This document shows, one piece after another, positions 41,982 through 51,822 of a stretch of 64,000 nucleotides of DNA. The notes under the pieces were generated by a model, which did not search any database, was not told the origin of the DNA, and was given only the letters and a program-made list of their open reading frames with translations. The stretch is from NCBI GenBank assembly GCA_900769445.1, contig CAAGGR010000022.1, positions 1 to 64,000 on the forward strand, written 5' to 3'. Source of the stretch: an uncultured Alistipes sp. Lineage in GTDB: Bacteria > Bacteroidota > Bacteroidia > Bacteroidales > Rikenellaceae. The translations under genes and the position numbers were made by a program. Position 1 is the first letter of the stretch. Every line of letters starts with the position of its first letter.

Positions 41982-43748
41982 TTACTTCTTCATGTTATAA
42001 TCGTAGAAACCACACACCTCGGTAGATAGTTCTCCCAACCAGCCACTCTTGGCATTAACACCACATTGTACCTTTACAAAGTCGATATAGTCGAGGTGGA
42101 TAGGCTCGCACTCGAAGTCTATGGCATTCGAAATTTTGAAGTGGTTGGCATTGGCATTTGCGCCAGCATTATCTTCTTGTGTGAGGCGGTCGATAGGACT
42201 GAAATTATCAGCATAACCCCAATCGTACTCCACATTTACCCAGTATGAGCCATTACCCGAGGCGTCGTAGTTACTCGGCTCAAGGCATGTACCTGTGAGA
42301 GTATAGCTATCTGCCTCAATCCAAAGAGGGTAGTAGTAGTCCTGGCGGTGGAATTGCTTCAAATAGTCAATCTCGCCACTATTGCCAAGGTTGTCTGTCC
42401 ACTGCACTGGCATCATCGTACCTGTAGGGCGGTAGTAGGTTACAGAGTACTCCTGAACGGTACTCTCCTTACCCGTCTCTGAGCCTGCCAACTCATACCA
42501 AGTATCATCGGGTAGACCATTGCCATTCTCATCCTGCATAACCCAGACAATACCAGGCTCCGATGAGCCACTAAATGAGTTGCCAAGTACGGCAAGGTCG
42601 TAATCTCCCGTGTTGTCGATGCTATGGTCAAAGCCTACGACGATATAGCCGCCGAAACCACCCAACGAAACCCATATAGGGTTAGGCGTTCCATCCTGTT
42701 TAGTCTGCGACATGCGAGCCTCGGCATATGCAATGGCAGCCTCCTGTGTTGTCTGTGTGCCGTCGAAACCACCCGTTTTGAGCTCATTAATAAACTGACC
42801 AGGGGCTGGGGTGTACTCGTAAACCTTGTTCCAATCAGCCTTTGAGTTGCTACTCTTAGCGCGATAGTACGCGCCCTCTTCGTAGACGGTTATATCGAAC
42901 TCGCGTGTAAGAGTAAGCTGGTTGTTGCCTCTCTCTAAGGTCGCTGTTGATGTAACGGTGTACTGGCCAGCACTCTCGGCGGTAAAGATAAATGAAGAGC
43001 CCCCACTTACAACCTCACCATCACCTATCTGCCAAGTGTAAATTACATTGTCTGTGTTACTTACGTTGGCGGGTTTAATCCTTAGTTTGCGACCTGCAAC
43101 GGTGTGGTATGCTGTGCGGTCAAACTCCCAGACAAATGGCATATCTTCGGCGTTGACAACCTCAATTTGCACCTTGTCGCTATGCACACCATCCTCATTA
43201 GAGGCGGTTACGGCAACCGTATAGCTACCTACGTTTGTAGCTACAAATGTGTATGAAAGCTCCTCGTCTGTGGTTACCTCCTCGCCGTTTACGCTCCATA
43301 CGACCTCTGTAGAAATAGAGGCCTCTCTTACCGTCGCATTTAATTTTACGGCTGTCCCTACTGCTACGGTCTGATTCTTATTCGCTGCAATAGAGACGAT
43401 TGGTATCTCCAGTTCAATAACATCTACACGAATCTCCTCAGAGTCTGAACCTACGCTTGTGGTAACAGTGAGTTTAATAAAGTACTCGCCACACACTTCG
43501 CGCATAAATTTCAGTGTTGGCTCATTGCCTATAAAACTACCATCGATAGTCCAACTATACGTTGCACCCTCCACGGCTTCGTATTTGGGAGCGATAACAA
43601 TCTCGTGTCCCTGCTTTACGGTATATATGCCTGTTTTGCTATCCAAGATAATTTCAGGCAAAACCGTTGTTATCTCCTCGTCTATATTACAAGACGAGGA
43701 GATTGCAACGATCACACTTAAAAATAAAAACTCTAAAACTCTTTTCAT
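41982..43748 (-). CDS. Surface lipoprotein with Ig/PKD-like domains in the cobalamin operon
   Basis: 588 residues with a lipobox (AISSSCNIDEE). Three Ig/PKD-like beta domains (about 30-115, 118-200, 205-295: GATYSWTIDG, TEVVWSVNGEE, VIYTWQIGDG) precede a C-terminal domain of about 290 residues (GGFGGYIVVGFDHSIDNTG, then MQDENGNGLPDDTWYELAGS). This kind of protein accompanies BtuB/BtuG loci in Bacteroidales. A role in capturing cobalamin or related corrinoids is inferred from the operon only. Gaps to neighbours are 3 and 8 bp. Confidence 0.75.
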   Translation of the reverse strand: MKRVLEFLFLSVIVAISSSCNIDEEITTVLPEIILDSKTGIYTVKQGHEIVIAPKYEAVEGATYSWTIDGSFIGNEPTLKFMREVCGEYFIKLTVTTSVGSDSEEIRVDVIELEIPIVSIAANKNQTVAVGTAVKLNATVREASISTEVVWSVNGEEVTTDEELSYTFVATNVGSYTVAVTASNEDGVHSDKVQIEVVNAEDMPFVWEFDRTAYHTVAGRKLRIKPANVSNTDNVIYTWQIGDGEVVSGGSSFIFTAESAGQYTVTSTATLERGNNQLTLTREFDITVYEEGAYYRAKSSNSKADWNKVYEYTPAPGQFINELKTGGFDGTQTTQEAAIAYAEARMSQTKQDGTPNPIWVSLGGFGGYIVVGFDHSIDNTGDYDLAVLGNSFSGSSEPGIVWVMQDENGNGLPDDTWYELAGSETGKESTVQEYSVTYYRPTGTMMPVQWTDNLGNSGEIDYLKQFHRQDYYYPLWIEADSYTLTGTCLEPSNYDASGNGSYWVNVEYDWGYADNFSPIDRLTQEDNAGANANANHFKISNAIDFECEPIHLDYIDFVKVQCGVNAKSGWLGELSTEVCGFYDYNMKK

Positions 43749-43751
43749 ATA

Positions 43752-45656
43752 TTATTTGTCAAAACGTACAGCTACATCATCGTAGGCAAAGTAGCCAGGA
43801 ATAGTAAAGCCATAGCTGCCTCCCATATCCTCGGAGTAGAGGAAGTTGAAGCGCACCTTAGCAACAGCACCAAGCACACTCAAATCCCACTTCTGCCAAT
43901 CCATGACCACATCCTCGCCCTGCACCAAGTAGAACTCTGTCTCGCTAATAGGCTCGGCATAGGCGTCAGCATCGATATCATCAAAGCCCTGTGCCACAAT
44001 CTTTAGCCACGCATCCTCGTTGAGGCCTTCCCAGCTGCCACCAAAGGTGTTGCCCTCTTCGCTCTTAACGCCATTTACAAGCTGGTTGAGCGTGTAGTTG
44101 GTGTTGGTGATATACATGTGGTCGATAACACGACACTCGCCATCAGCAAAATGGAACTCTGGAAGGTTCTCAATGTATGAATAATCATCTTTGTAACCAT
44201 AGTGTACAGCAAAGTTGTTTCCTGAGTGTGGCGCTACTGGCACCATCCACTGAACATTGAACCAGCCGAGGTAGGTATCAGCACCTGGCTGACCCGCATA
44301 CTGGTCGACATAATCTTGACCATAATATGTCGCGATATGTCTGTTTCTATCATCATCATCAAAGCCCTCGCCCCAGAAGTTTGAGATGGCATGACCACCT
44401 CCCCAAAAACAATATGCATAGTTGTCTGGGAAGATGTGCATAAGCTCGGTATTACCCTCATCATACCACCAGTACATTGCATCCATCTGGTCGTTGCCAT
44501 ATGTCAAAGGACCCATATACTGCTTGTCGTCAATAAGGTCGCTCCAAGTGTATATATCCTTACCACTGTAATCGTATGCGTAGTCCAAGTAGAAAGGCTC
44601 GAACTTTGCATCCTCATCCTCGAAGGTCAAAACACGTAGCTCGTATGGTAGCTCTGGCTCTGGCTGCTCAGCAACACCAGCCTTAACACGAAGCTTTACA
44701 ATCGCGCTCTTGCCCTCGTTCGATACAACGGTGATGGCAATAACACCCTCCTCGTCGTAGTGGCACATATCCTTCGTAGGGGCTGTAACACTAAGTGTAT
44801 TATCGGCGTATGATGCCCTCCAACCCTGTGGGGTATTTATCACATAATCAGCGATATTCTGTGTCTCAACAGCAAACTCCGCGGTTGTGCCATAATCCAC
44901 CATTGCAACCTCGGGCGCATCCACAATATTAAATATAGGTGCAGTCTCATCGTAACGTGCAAGGCGGAACTCTGTGCCATCTGCCAAGGTGATAACTACA
45001 TATTCTGAGTTTGAAGTATCTACGCTCTTGAATAGTGAGTCGCCATTAGTTCCATTTGTACCATCCGTACCGTTAGAGCCGTTTGCGCCATTAGCACCAT
45101 CCTTACCCTCGGCTACGACACCTGTTGAAATCCAAGTCTTGCCGCCATCGGTAGAGATTTCCCACTCTTTCGTTGCATCGTTAATACGCACCTGTGGAGC
45201 TATAGCATCCTCGCCATCGATACCATTCTCACCATTAGCACCATCCTCGCCATCGATACCATTTGCTCTAACACGCTCACCATCAACCAATAGCCACTCA
45301 CCATCCATAGTCCAGTAGTAGTTGCCGTCGGCATCCTGCATTACAGAGATAACAGGGGCATTTGCACCATTGATACCATTCTTAATCTCTGCGGTACTCC
45401 CATCCGAGAAGAGAATAACATATCCATCAGCAGTAGGATTAACAGATGTTACATATACACTCTTCTGGAGTGCATTAACAATAGCATGCAAGGCAACGAT
45501 ATCCTCGTTGGTCTTGATTACCGACTGCTCGAGTGTCTGAACTCGATTTTTAATCTGCTCCATCTCATTTCTGAGGGAGGTGTCGTCGTAGGCACATCCT
45601 ACCATTGCAGAAAGCACAGCTACTGTGCTTAGAGCCAAGCATAAAAACTTTCTCAT
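43752..45656 (-). CDS. Surface lipoprotein: coiled coil, collagen-like stretches, DUF4465-like C-terminus
   Basis: 634 residues; first gene of the cobalamin operon. A lipobox (SAMVGCAYDD) is followed by a short coiled coil (DUF4988-like, about 25-70). Two Gly-X-Y stretches (about 130-150 NGIDGEDGANGENGIDGED, and about 187-210 GANGANGSNGTDGTNG) come next, then an Ig-like domain. The C-terminal 290-residue domain (TFEDEDAKFEPFYL, FWGGGHAISNFWGEGF) resembles DUF4465. DUF4465 proteins recur in B12-regulated loci of Bacteroidetes; whether this one binds B12 itself is inference. Confidence 0.75.
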   Translation of the reverse strand: MRKFLCLALSTVAVLSAMVGCAYDDTSLRNEMEQIKNRVQTLEQSVIKTNEDIVALHAIVNALQKSVYVTSVNPTADGYVILFSDGSTAEIKNGINGANAPVISVMQDADGNYYWTMDGEWLLVDGERVRANGIDGEDGANGENGIDGEDAIAPQVRINDATKEWEISTDGGKTWISTGVVAEGKDGANGANGSNGTDGTNGTNGDSLFKSVDTSNSEYVVITLADGTEFRLARYDETAPIFNIVDAPEVAMVDYGTTAEFAVETQNIADYVINTPQGWRASYADNTLSVTAPTKDMCHYDEEGVIAITVVSNEGKSAIVKLRVKAGVAEQPEPELPYELRVLTFEDEDAKFEPFYLDYAYDYSGKDIYTWSDLIDDKQYMGPLTYGNDQMDAMYWWYDEGNTELMHIFPDNYAYCFWGGGHAISNFWGEGFDDDDRNRHIATYYGQDYVDQYAGQPGADTYLGWFNVQWMVPVAPHSGNNFAVHYGYKDDYSYIENLPEFHFADGECRVIDHMYITNTNYTLNQLVNGVKSEEGNTFGGSWEGLNEDAWLKIVAQGFDDIDADAYAEPISETEFYLVQGEDVVMDWQKWDLSVLGAVAKVRFNFLYSEDMGGSYGFTIPGYFAYDDVAVRFDK

Positions 45657-45844
45657 AATTTTGTTGTTAAAAGGTCATTCTCCGTAAACTTTTACACAAC
45701 GAAAAAGTGCTTCTATGGATGGGGTACGACAGGGGTAGATACTACGATGGATAGTAGGCTACAATCCCACTAAGGGTGCGATGCCACAAAATATCACATT
45801 CCGAAAAACTACAAGTCGCAGACCAGCCCATTCGCCGCAGGCAC

Positions 45845-46037
45845 AATCTCGTTATAAACGCTTGGCAGGTCTTCTGACTTGTTCTTCTCTACGATGCCTT
45901 CCCAAGGGTAACACCCTCAGTGACAATATGATGTCGTAGAGCCTTGTTAGAACTCACAGCAGCGGGAACTGTATGGGAATCACACCCATTTCCCTTTTAA
46001 TCTCCTAAGGGCGCAATGCCCTATGAGAACCAATGCT
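45845..46037 (-). ncRNA. Cobalamin riboswitch
   Basis: On the - strand the B12 box reads AAGTCAGAAGACCTGCC (within 45861-45881). Upstream of it lie the core elements AAAAGGGAAATGGGTGTGA, TTCCCATACAGTTCCCGCTG and CTGTGAGTTCTAACAAGG, in the order expected for an adenosylcobalamin-type riboswitch. It starts about where the promoter predicts. The expression platform would be in the 190 nt between it and the first gene, probably acting on translation or termination. It should switch the four-gene uptake operon off when B12 is plentiful. Confidence 0.92.
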
Positions 46038-46041
46038 GGGG

Positions 46042-46072
46042 CAAAGATAGGGAAAATTTGTTAATTTTCCAA
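46042..46072 (-). promoter_or_regulatory. Promoter of the cobalamin operon
   Basis: On the - strand TTG (46070-46072) and TATCTTTG (46042-46049) are spaced 20 bp, just before the riboswitch. Confidence 0.75.
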
Positions 46073-46181
46073 TTAGTAGTGAGAAATTAGTAATTAGTAA
46101 TATTTTTTTGTTGCTCGGCTATTCTTAAAAAGCCAGAGGCTTTTGGCCATTACTAATTACTCTTTACTAATTTCTAATTAA

Positions 46182-46213
46182 AATAGGAGTTGCCCCGAAA
46201 GACAACTCCTATT
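46182..46213 (-). terminator. Rho-independent terminator of the MFS gene
   Basis: AATAGGAGTTG / CAACTCCTATT (11 bp) with a loop of about 10 nt. On the - strand it is followed by TTAATTAG. An AAAAAGCC..GGCTTTT hairpin with TTACTAATTAC-type repeats lies next to it (46118-46180). Confidence 0.75.
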
Positions 46214-46240
46214 ATATATAATGTATGTAATTACCTTAGA

Positions 46241-47599
46241 TTACTTGATATTTGGTAGCTCCATACCGTAGCCCTTCTTCTTATCCTCGCGCTTGAGCAA
46301 CATGCCGATAAAGAGTGCCACAACGCCGAATGATGAGAAGATAACCATAGGAAGAGTATAACCACCTGTAGCATCCAAAACCTTACCGATGATGATAGGT
46401 ACAAGAAGCAAGCCCCAGTTCTGAATCCAGAAGATTACGCAGTATGCTGAGCCAAGGATGCGCTCGTCGATAATCTTTGGTACTGATGGCCACAACGCTG
46501 CTGGTACCAATGAGAATGATACGCCAAGGATAGCGATGATAGCTACAGCCAACGCCTTAGATGGGAAGGCAGGAAGTAGGAATGCAAAGCTTAGGTGGCA
46601 AGCAATCATAATGAGTGAGCCAATCATAAGCATAGAGGCAGCCTTACCCTTGCGGTCGATAAACGCACCGAGGAATGGAGTAAGACACATCGCAAGGATA
46701 GGGAAGCAGCTAAAGAGCTGTGCGCCATTAGTGATGCTGAGGGTCTTATCCAAGAAGTCTGGAGCGTAACGCTGGAATGGGAAGATAGCCGAGTAGTACA
46801 AAACGCAGAGCAATGCTACCAACCAGAACATCTTGCTTGTGAAGATCTTGCCAAGGTCGCTGAACTTGAACTCCTCCTCTGAAGCCTCGTTTGTAAGCTC
46901 ACCAGCAGCCTCGAGCTGCTTGTCGAACTTGCGGTCCATAAGTACGAAGATGAAGTAGAAGATAAGACCGATCATAAGCAATACTGCGCCAAAGGCTACA
47001 GGTGCTGATACCGAAGCGTTGAAGCTCTTAGATACCATAGGTGATAGCCACATAGCTGCAAATACACCAAGACGTGCGATAGACATCTCAAGACCCATTG
47101 CCATTGCCATCTCCTTGCCTTTGAACCACTTAGCGATAGACTTAGATACAGTAGTACCCGCCATCTCGCAACCGCAACCAAAGATCATAAAGCCAAAGCA
47201 TGCGAGCTTAGCCGAAGCTGGAAGTGTTACCCACCATGAGCTAAGCCAAGCCTCAAGACCTGTGCCAACAAAATATTCGCTCATAGCGTAGAACTTGATG
47301 CAAGCACCAATAACCATCAACGAAGCTGACAAAAGTCCTGTAAAGCGGATGCCCATCTTATCGAGGATGATACCTGCAAAGATGAGGAAGAAGCAGAATA
47401 CGTTGAGGAAGTACTCTGAAGCAGCGTATGTACCGAAGGTACTGCTATCCCAGTTGAGGGTAGTGTCGAGAAGCTCCTTAAGAGGTGAGAGCATGTCTAC
47501 AAACATGTAGGCGAAGAACATCATCAGTGAGATGAGTAGCAATGCGCTCCAACGTGCAAACGCCGAGTCATTGAGTTTTCTCTGAATAGTTTGAGTCAT
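46241..47599 (-). CDS. Major facilitator superfamily transporter
   Basis: 452 residues with about twelve hydrophobic helices and the usual central cytoplasmic loop (about 215-250, rich in E and K). The A-like motif between helices 2 and 3 is recognisable as GIILDKMGIRFTG, and its repeat as GAFIDRKGKAAS. Substrate cannot be read from the sequence. It lies 37 bp after the TPR gene on the same strand and ends in a strong terminator. Confidence 0.88.
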   Translation of the reverse strand: MTQTIQRKLNDSAFARWSALLLISLMMFFAYMFVDMLSPLKELLDTTLNWDSSTFGTYAASEYFLNVFCFFLIFAGIILDKMGIRFTGLLSASLMVIGACIKFYAMSEYFVGTGLEAWLSSWWVTLPASAKLACFGFMIFGCGCEMAGTTVSKSIAKWFKGKEMAMAMGLEMSIARLGVFAAMWLSPMVSKSFNASVSAPVAFGAVLLMIGLIFYFIFVLMDRKFDKQLEAAGELTNEASEEEFKFSDLGKIFTSKMFWLVALLCVLYYSAIFPFQRYAPDFLDKTLSITNGAQLFSCFPILAMCLTPFLGAFIDRKGKAASMLMIGSLIMIACHLSFAFLLPAFPSKALAVAIIAILGVSFSLVPAALWPSVPKIIDERILGSAYCVIFWIQNWGLLLVPIIIGKVLDATGGYTLPMVIFSSFGVVALFIGMLLKREDKKKGYGMELPNIK

Positions 47600-47636
47600 A
47601 AATAAATGTTTTATAGGTTAATAAAATGATATTTTT

Positions 47637-49646
47637 CTAATTATGCTGTCCAATGTTAAAGTGTTTGAGTGTCTCGTATGCCATCTCGATACCAAGCTCG
47701 CCCGCCTTTGAGATGTCTAAGCAACCCTTGCGCGTGTCCTTCATCAAAATCTGCACAAGACCGCGGTTGTAGTATGCCTCGCCAAGATTTGAGTTAAGCT
47801 CTATGGCGCGAGTGTAGTCATCGTAGGCCTCAGGGAGCTTACCCGAGATAGCCATAAGGTTGGCGCGGTTGAAGTAGGCCTCGGCAAACTCTGGGTAGAG
47901 CTTTATCGCCTTGTTTACATCGTCGATAGCCTCGTCGTAGCTATAGGTGCGTGTGCCGCTGTTGTGCAGACGCTTCGATGGGTCGGAGTCGAGAGTGATA
48001 CTCTGATAGGAGTTATCTATCGACGAGATGAAGTCTATCATCTCGGCGCGTGTAGTAGCGCGGTTGATATAGAGGAATGGGTTTGCAGGGTGCTGTTGAA
48101 TAGCCTCGCTATAGGTATTCACTGCATTAGTATACTGCTTGATTAACGATTGGCTTACACCACGCATAAAGAGCTGCTCCCACTTAGGCTCGGCGATGCT
48201 ACGAAGCTCCTGAGCCATACGACGGTCGATGGCAATAAGTGAGTCGGGGTCGATATTACTCTGTCGGCACTCGAGGCGCACAAGAGGGTTATCCATACGG
48301 GTAATAAAATCCTTAACACGCTGTGTGGTATACTTCTGTGAACGTAGCGTTGTTCCCTCCTCGCTCTCTATTAGTGTGAAGCGGAACATCGGTATCAGTG
48401 TCAAGGCGTTACTGCCTGCGTGGGTAAATGTCGATGCTATACGCTGGAAGTCGCGCTCCATAAGGCGGCTATCGAACGATAGTAGCTTGTCGAAACGCTG
48501 TGTAGTGTCGGAGTATATCGAGTATGTCGAATCCTTGAGACGGGCTTTGTACATTGCAATCTTACGCTCGGCGATGCGCTCGTCGCTCTCTGCACCCTTG
48601 ATGTCGCGGTTGGCACGACGCAGTGCGCTACGTCCGAGGTAGGCATTTGCGAAGTCGGGGTATAGCTCTATAGCTCGTGTGTAGTCGGCAATAGCAGCTT
48701 CTAAATTTCCTAAACGTGTGTGTAGCATCGCGCGGTTGTAGTACACAAGGATATTATCTGGCGCAAGCAGTGCCACATTGTTGAAGTCCTCCAATGCACG
48801 GTTGTAGTCGCCAATCTCGATACGCACGATGGCACGGTTGAAGTAGCCGAGTGAGTTTAGCGAGTCGAGTTCTATCACGCGGTCGAAGTCGCTTAACGAC
48901 TCCATGGGGCGATGTAGATAGTTGTGCGCTAAGGCACGGTTGAAGAGGCCTGGCAGGTAGTTGCTATCGCAGCGCACGGCCATATCGAAGTCCTCGCGCG
49001 CCTCCTCGTATCGCTCCTCGGCCATATATAGCGCACCGCGACGGTTGTAGCTCTCAGGCTCTTCGCGGTTGGTGCGTATGGCGAGGTTAAAGTTTTCGTA
49101 GGCATTTGCGGTATCCTTCATATAGAGATATGAGGTGCCACGATTTAGATATGCTGGCACGTGGCGCTTCTCGTAGCGTATATACTTGTTGAAGTCCGCG
49201 ATGGCATCCTCGAATTGCTGGTTTAGAAGACGTGTAACACCACGACTATAGTATGGATCGGGGAGGTCGGGGCGTAGCTCTATTGCCTGCTGGAAGTCGT
49301 TCAAGGCATCGTCGTAGTTGCCAAGACGTGTGCGAGTGATAGCGCGGTAGTAGAAGGCGCCCGTGAATACGGGGTTAAGAGTTACTGCGGTGGTGAAGTC
49401 GGCATCGGCACCGAGCAGGTCATCCATGTTGTACTTAGCAATACCGCGTAGGAAGAAGGCGTCGAAGTTGCGCTCATCCTGACGGATAAGGACATTGAGA
49501 ATATCTATAGCCTCGCGATACTTGTTGTCCACCATACACTGCTGTCCAACCCAGTAGATATAGTTGCGGTTGTACTGCGCCACACCCCTCTGGGGCATCA
49601 CGCAGAGCAAAATAAAGAGTATGACGACAACAACACGCTTCATCAC
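47637..49646 (-). CDS. TPR-repeat protein, exported
   Basis: 669 residues. A signal peptide (VVVVILFILLCVMPQRGVAQ) is followed by about eleven TPR units in the first 360 residues (patterns such as AFYYRAITRTRLGNYDDALN and AYLNRGTSYLYMKDTANAYE). A less regular middle (about 370-500) and further TPRs near the C-terminus follow. Probably a periplasmic or outer-membrane scaffold for protein complexes. The partner is unknown. It begins 16 bp after era on the same strand. Confidence 0.85.
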   Translation of the reverse strand: MMKRVVVVILFILLCVMPQRGVAQYNRNYIYWVGQQCMVDNKYREAIDILNVLIRQDERNFDAFFLRGIAKYNMDDLLGADADFTTAVTLNPVFTGAFYYRAITRTRLGNYDDALNDFQQAIELRPDLPDPYYSRGVTRLLNQQFEDAIADFNKYIRYEKRHVPAYLNRGTSYLYMKDTANAYENFNLAIRTNREEPESYNRRGALYMAEERYEEAREDFDMAVRCDSNYLPGLFNRALAHNYLHRPMESLSDFDRVIELDSLNSLGYFNRAIVRIEIGDYNRALEDFNNVALLAPDNILVYYNRAMLHTRLGNLEAAIADYTRAIELYPDFANAYLGRSALRRANRDIKGAESDERIAERKIAMYKARLKDSTYSIYSDTTQRFDKLLSFDSRLMERDFQRIASTFTHAGSNALTLIPMFRFTLIESEEGTTLRSQKYTTQRVKDFITRMDNPLVRLECRQSNIDPDSLIAIDRRMAQELRSIAEPKWEQLFMRGVSQSLIKQYTNAVNTYSEAIQQHPANPFLYINRATTRAEMIDFISSIDNSYQSITLDSDPSKRLHNSGTRTYSYDEAIDDVNKAIKLYPEFAEAYFNRANLMAISGKLPEAYDDYTRAIELNSNLGEAYYNRGLVQILMKDTRKGCLDISKAGELGIEMAYETLKHFNIGQHN

Positions 49647-49662
49647 TTATACTAACGCACGA

Positions 49663-50547
49663 TTACTCAAGTTCGTATCCAAAACGCTTAAGTTGGCTAT
49701 CGTTATTTCGCCAATCCTCCTGCACCTTGACGTATAACTCCAAGAAGACCTTTTTGCCGAGGAACGCCTCGAGGTCGTGTCGTGCAGCCTGTCCCACTTT
49801 CTTAAGTTTCTCTCCCTTATGACCGATTACGATGCCCTTCTGCGAGTTGCGAGCAACATATATCGTTGCCGAGATACGGTCGATGGTAGGCTCCTCCTTG
49901 TAGCTCTCGATACCAATCTCGCAAGAGTAGGGTATCTCCTTGTCGTAGTTTAGAAGAATCTTCTCGCGGATAATCTCTGAGGCGAAGAAACGTAATGTCT
50001 TATCTGTAAGCGTATCCTTTGGATAGAAAGCCTCGCCCTCAGGTAAGCGCTCGAGGATAAGGTTGAAGACGCCCTCCACGTTGAAGTTCTCCTTTGCCGA
50101 GCATGGTGCGATAATGGCATCTGGTAGCAATGCCTGCCACTTCTCCACAAGTGCGGTTAGCTTGTCGGGTGTTGTGAGGTCTACCTTATTGATAACCACG
50201 ATTGTAGGTATGCCCGAGAGGTTTACCTTCTCGATAATCTCTGCCGAGCGGTCGCTATCCTCCACCGTATCGGTGACGTAGAGCAACACATCGGCATCGG
50301 TGATGGCACCACGCACAAACTTCATCATCTTCTCCTGAAGCTTGTAATTTGGCTTAAGGATGCCTGGGGTGTCGGAGTATACAATTTGGAAGTCCTCGCC
50401 ATTCACGATACCCATAATTCTGTGGCGTGTAGTCTGTGCCTTAGATGTTATGATTGAGAGCTTCTCGCCCACAAGCTGATTCATCAGCGTCGACTTGCCC
50501 ACGTTTGGGTTGCCGATAATATTTACAAAACCGCTACGATGCGACAT
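49663..50547 (-). CDS. era: GTPase Era
   Basis: 294 residues from the ATG at 50547. I prefer this start to an upstream one at 50580 because the -7 box (50578-50585) would overlap the latter. G1 is GNPNVGKST, G3 DTPG and G4 NKVD. The C-terminal KH domain carries VIGHKGEKLKKVG. Era binds 16S rRNA and 30S precursors during ribosome assembly. It is first in an apparent era-TPR-MFS unit. Confidence 0.95.
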   Translation of the reverse strand: MSHRSGFVNIIGNPNVGKSTLMNQLVGEKLSIITSKAQTTRHRIMGIVNGEDFQIVYSDTPGILKPNYKLQEKMMKFVRGAITDADVLLYVTDTVEDSDRSAEIIEKVNLSGIPTIVVINKVDLTTPDKLTALVEKWQALLPDAIIAPCSAKENFNVEGVFNLILERLPEGEAFYPKDTLTDKTLRFFASEIIREKILLNYDKEIPYSCEIGIESYKEEPTIDRISATIYVARNSQKGIVIGHKGEKLKKVGQAARHDLEAFLGKKVFLELYVKVQEDWRNNDSQLKRFGYELE

Positions 50548-50577
50548 GATAAAATTGTTGTTGGTTAATATATTCTG

Positions 50578-50585
50578 CAAAGATA
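50578..50585 (-). promoter_or_regulatory. -7 box of the era transcript
   Basis: TATCTTTG on the - strand; no clear TTTG at the -33 position. It decides the era start codon. Confidence 0.5.
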
Positions 50586-50650
50586 GTAAAAATAATTAGT
50601 AGTGAGTAATTAGGGTTTAGTAATAGTTAAAAAGCGATGCTTTTTTATAG

Positions 50651-50679
50651 TTGTTTTATAAAATATTTTTATAACTTCG
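50651..50679 (+). promoter_or_regulatory. Possible promoter of rpoD
   Basis: TTG (50651-50653) and TAACTTCG (50672-50679), spacing 18 bp, one mismatch to the -7 consensus. Start codon about 75 nt downstream. Confidence 0.5.
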
Positions 50680-50754
50680 TGAAACAAATATGACCCTTTG
50701 TGCGTATATAGGGCGATACAAAGGAATAGAAGTTGTAAGAATAGATAGATTTTT

Positions 50755-51615
50755 ATGCGTCAATTAAAAATTACTAAGTCAATTACCAACCGTGAGAGTG
50801 CGTCGTTGGATAAGTATTTGCAGGAGATTGGCAAGGAGGAACTTATCTCTGTTGAGGAGGAGGTAGAACTCGCCCAAAGAATCAAGAAGGGCGATAAGGA
50901 GGCCTTGGAGAAGCTTACTAAGGCTAACCTTCGTTTCGTAGTCTCTGTAGCAAAGCAGTATCAGAATCAGGGTCTTAGCCTCCCTGACCTTATCAACGAG
51001 GGTAATCTTGGTCTTATCAAGGCGGCTGAGAAGTTTGACGAGACTCGCGGTTTCAAGTTTATATCATACGCCGTATGGTGGATTCGTCAGTCTATCCTTC
51101 AGGCTCTTGCTGAGCAGTCGCGCATCGTGCGCTTGCCTCTAAATCAGGTAGGCTCTCTTAACAAGATTAATAAGGCCTTTGCTCGCTTCGAGCAGGAGCA
51201 TGAGCGCACCCCATCTGCTGACGAGCTTGCTACCGAGCTTGAGCTACCAAAGGAGAAGGTTACCGACACCCTACGTGTCGCTGGTCGCCATATCTCTGTG
51301 GATGCACCATTCGCTGATGGCGAGGATAACTCTCTTCTCGATGTCCTTGTAAACACCGACTCTCCAAATGCAGACCGCGGTCTTATCAACGAGTCTCTCG
51401 CTACCGAGGTGGAGCGCGCCCTCGAAATTCTTACCGAGCGTGAGCGCGATATCATCCGCTACTTCTTCGGCATCGGCTGCTCCGAGATGACCCTCGAGGA
51501 GATTGGTGAGAAGTTCGACCTCACCCGCGAGCGTGTACGCCAGATTAAGGAGAAAGCTATTCGTAAGCTTCGTCAGTCGTCAAGAAGCAAGCTACTTAAA
51601 TCCTACCTCGGATAA
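50755..51615 (+). CDS. rpoD: Primary sigma factor (RpoD/SigA type)
   Basis: 286 residues, the short form typical of Bacteroidetes. Region 1.2 SLDKYLQEIGKEELIS; region 2 RFVVSVAKQYQNQGLSLPDL with the -10-binding YAVWWIRQSI; region 3 and region 4 (ILTERERDIIRYFFG, LTRERVRQIKEKAIRKLR). There is no long region 1.1 or non-conserved insert. It directs the housekeeping -33/-7 promoters seen throughout the window. The stop is followed by a nested-hairpin repeat. Confidence 0.97.
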   Translation: MRQLKITKSITNRESASLDKYLQEIGKEELISVEEEVELAQRIKKGDKEALEKLTKANLRFVVSVAKQYQNQGLSLPDLINEGNLGLIKAAEKFDETRGFKFISYAVWWIRQSILQALAEQSRIVRLPLNQVGSLNKINKAFARFEQEHERTPSADELATELELPKEKVTDTLRVAGRHISVDAPFADGEDNSLLDVLVNTDSPNADRGLINESLATEVERALEILTERERDIIRYFFGIGCSEMTLEEIGEKFDLTRERVRQIKEKAIRKLRQSSRSKLLKSYLG

Positions 51616-51742
51616 TTTTCGATTTGTATAGGGCATCTTTGTCCTATCCTATATAAAATATCGTGGGCTGTACGCTTAGGTACTATCCCACGATATTTTA
51701 TTTATACGATAGAACAAATCTGCTCCTCTAAAATCAAAAATT
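51614..51742 (+). repeat. Nested-hairpin repeat abutting the rpoD stop codon (copy E8)
   Basis: Begins on the TAA. The outer arms are AATTTTCGATTT and AAAATCAAAAATT, the next stem GTATA/TATAC with GATAGAACAAATC as in E5, and the tip AAAATATCGTGGGCTGTAC, GCTTAG, GTACTATCCCACGATATTTT. It has different arms from E2-E7 but the same inner core. E9 near guaA shares its arms. Confidence 0.75.
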
Positions 51743-51822
51743 CGGTTGTGCTTCTAAATAAGCTGGAATCATCCTTCTCGCAAGAAATTAGGTGGTGCTG
51801 CCCTTGTATGTTTGTGTCTGTT

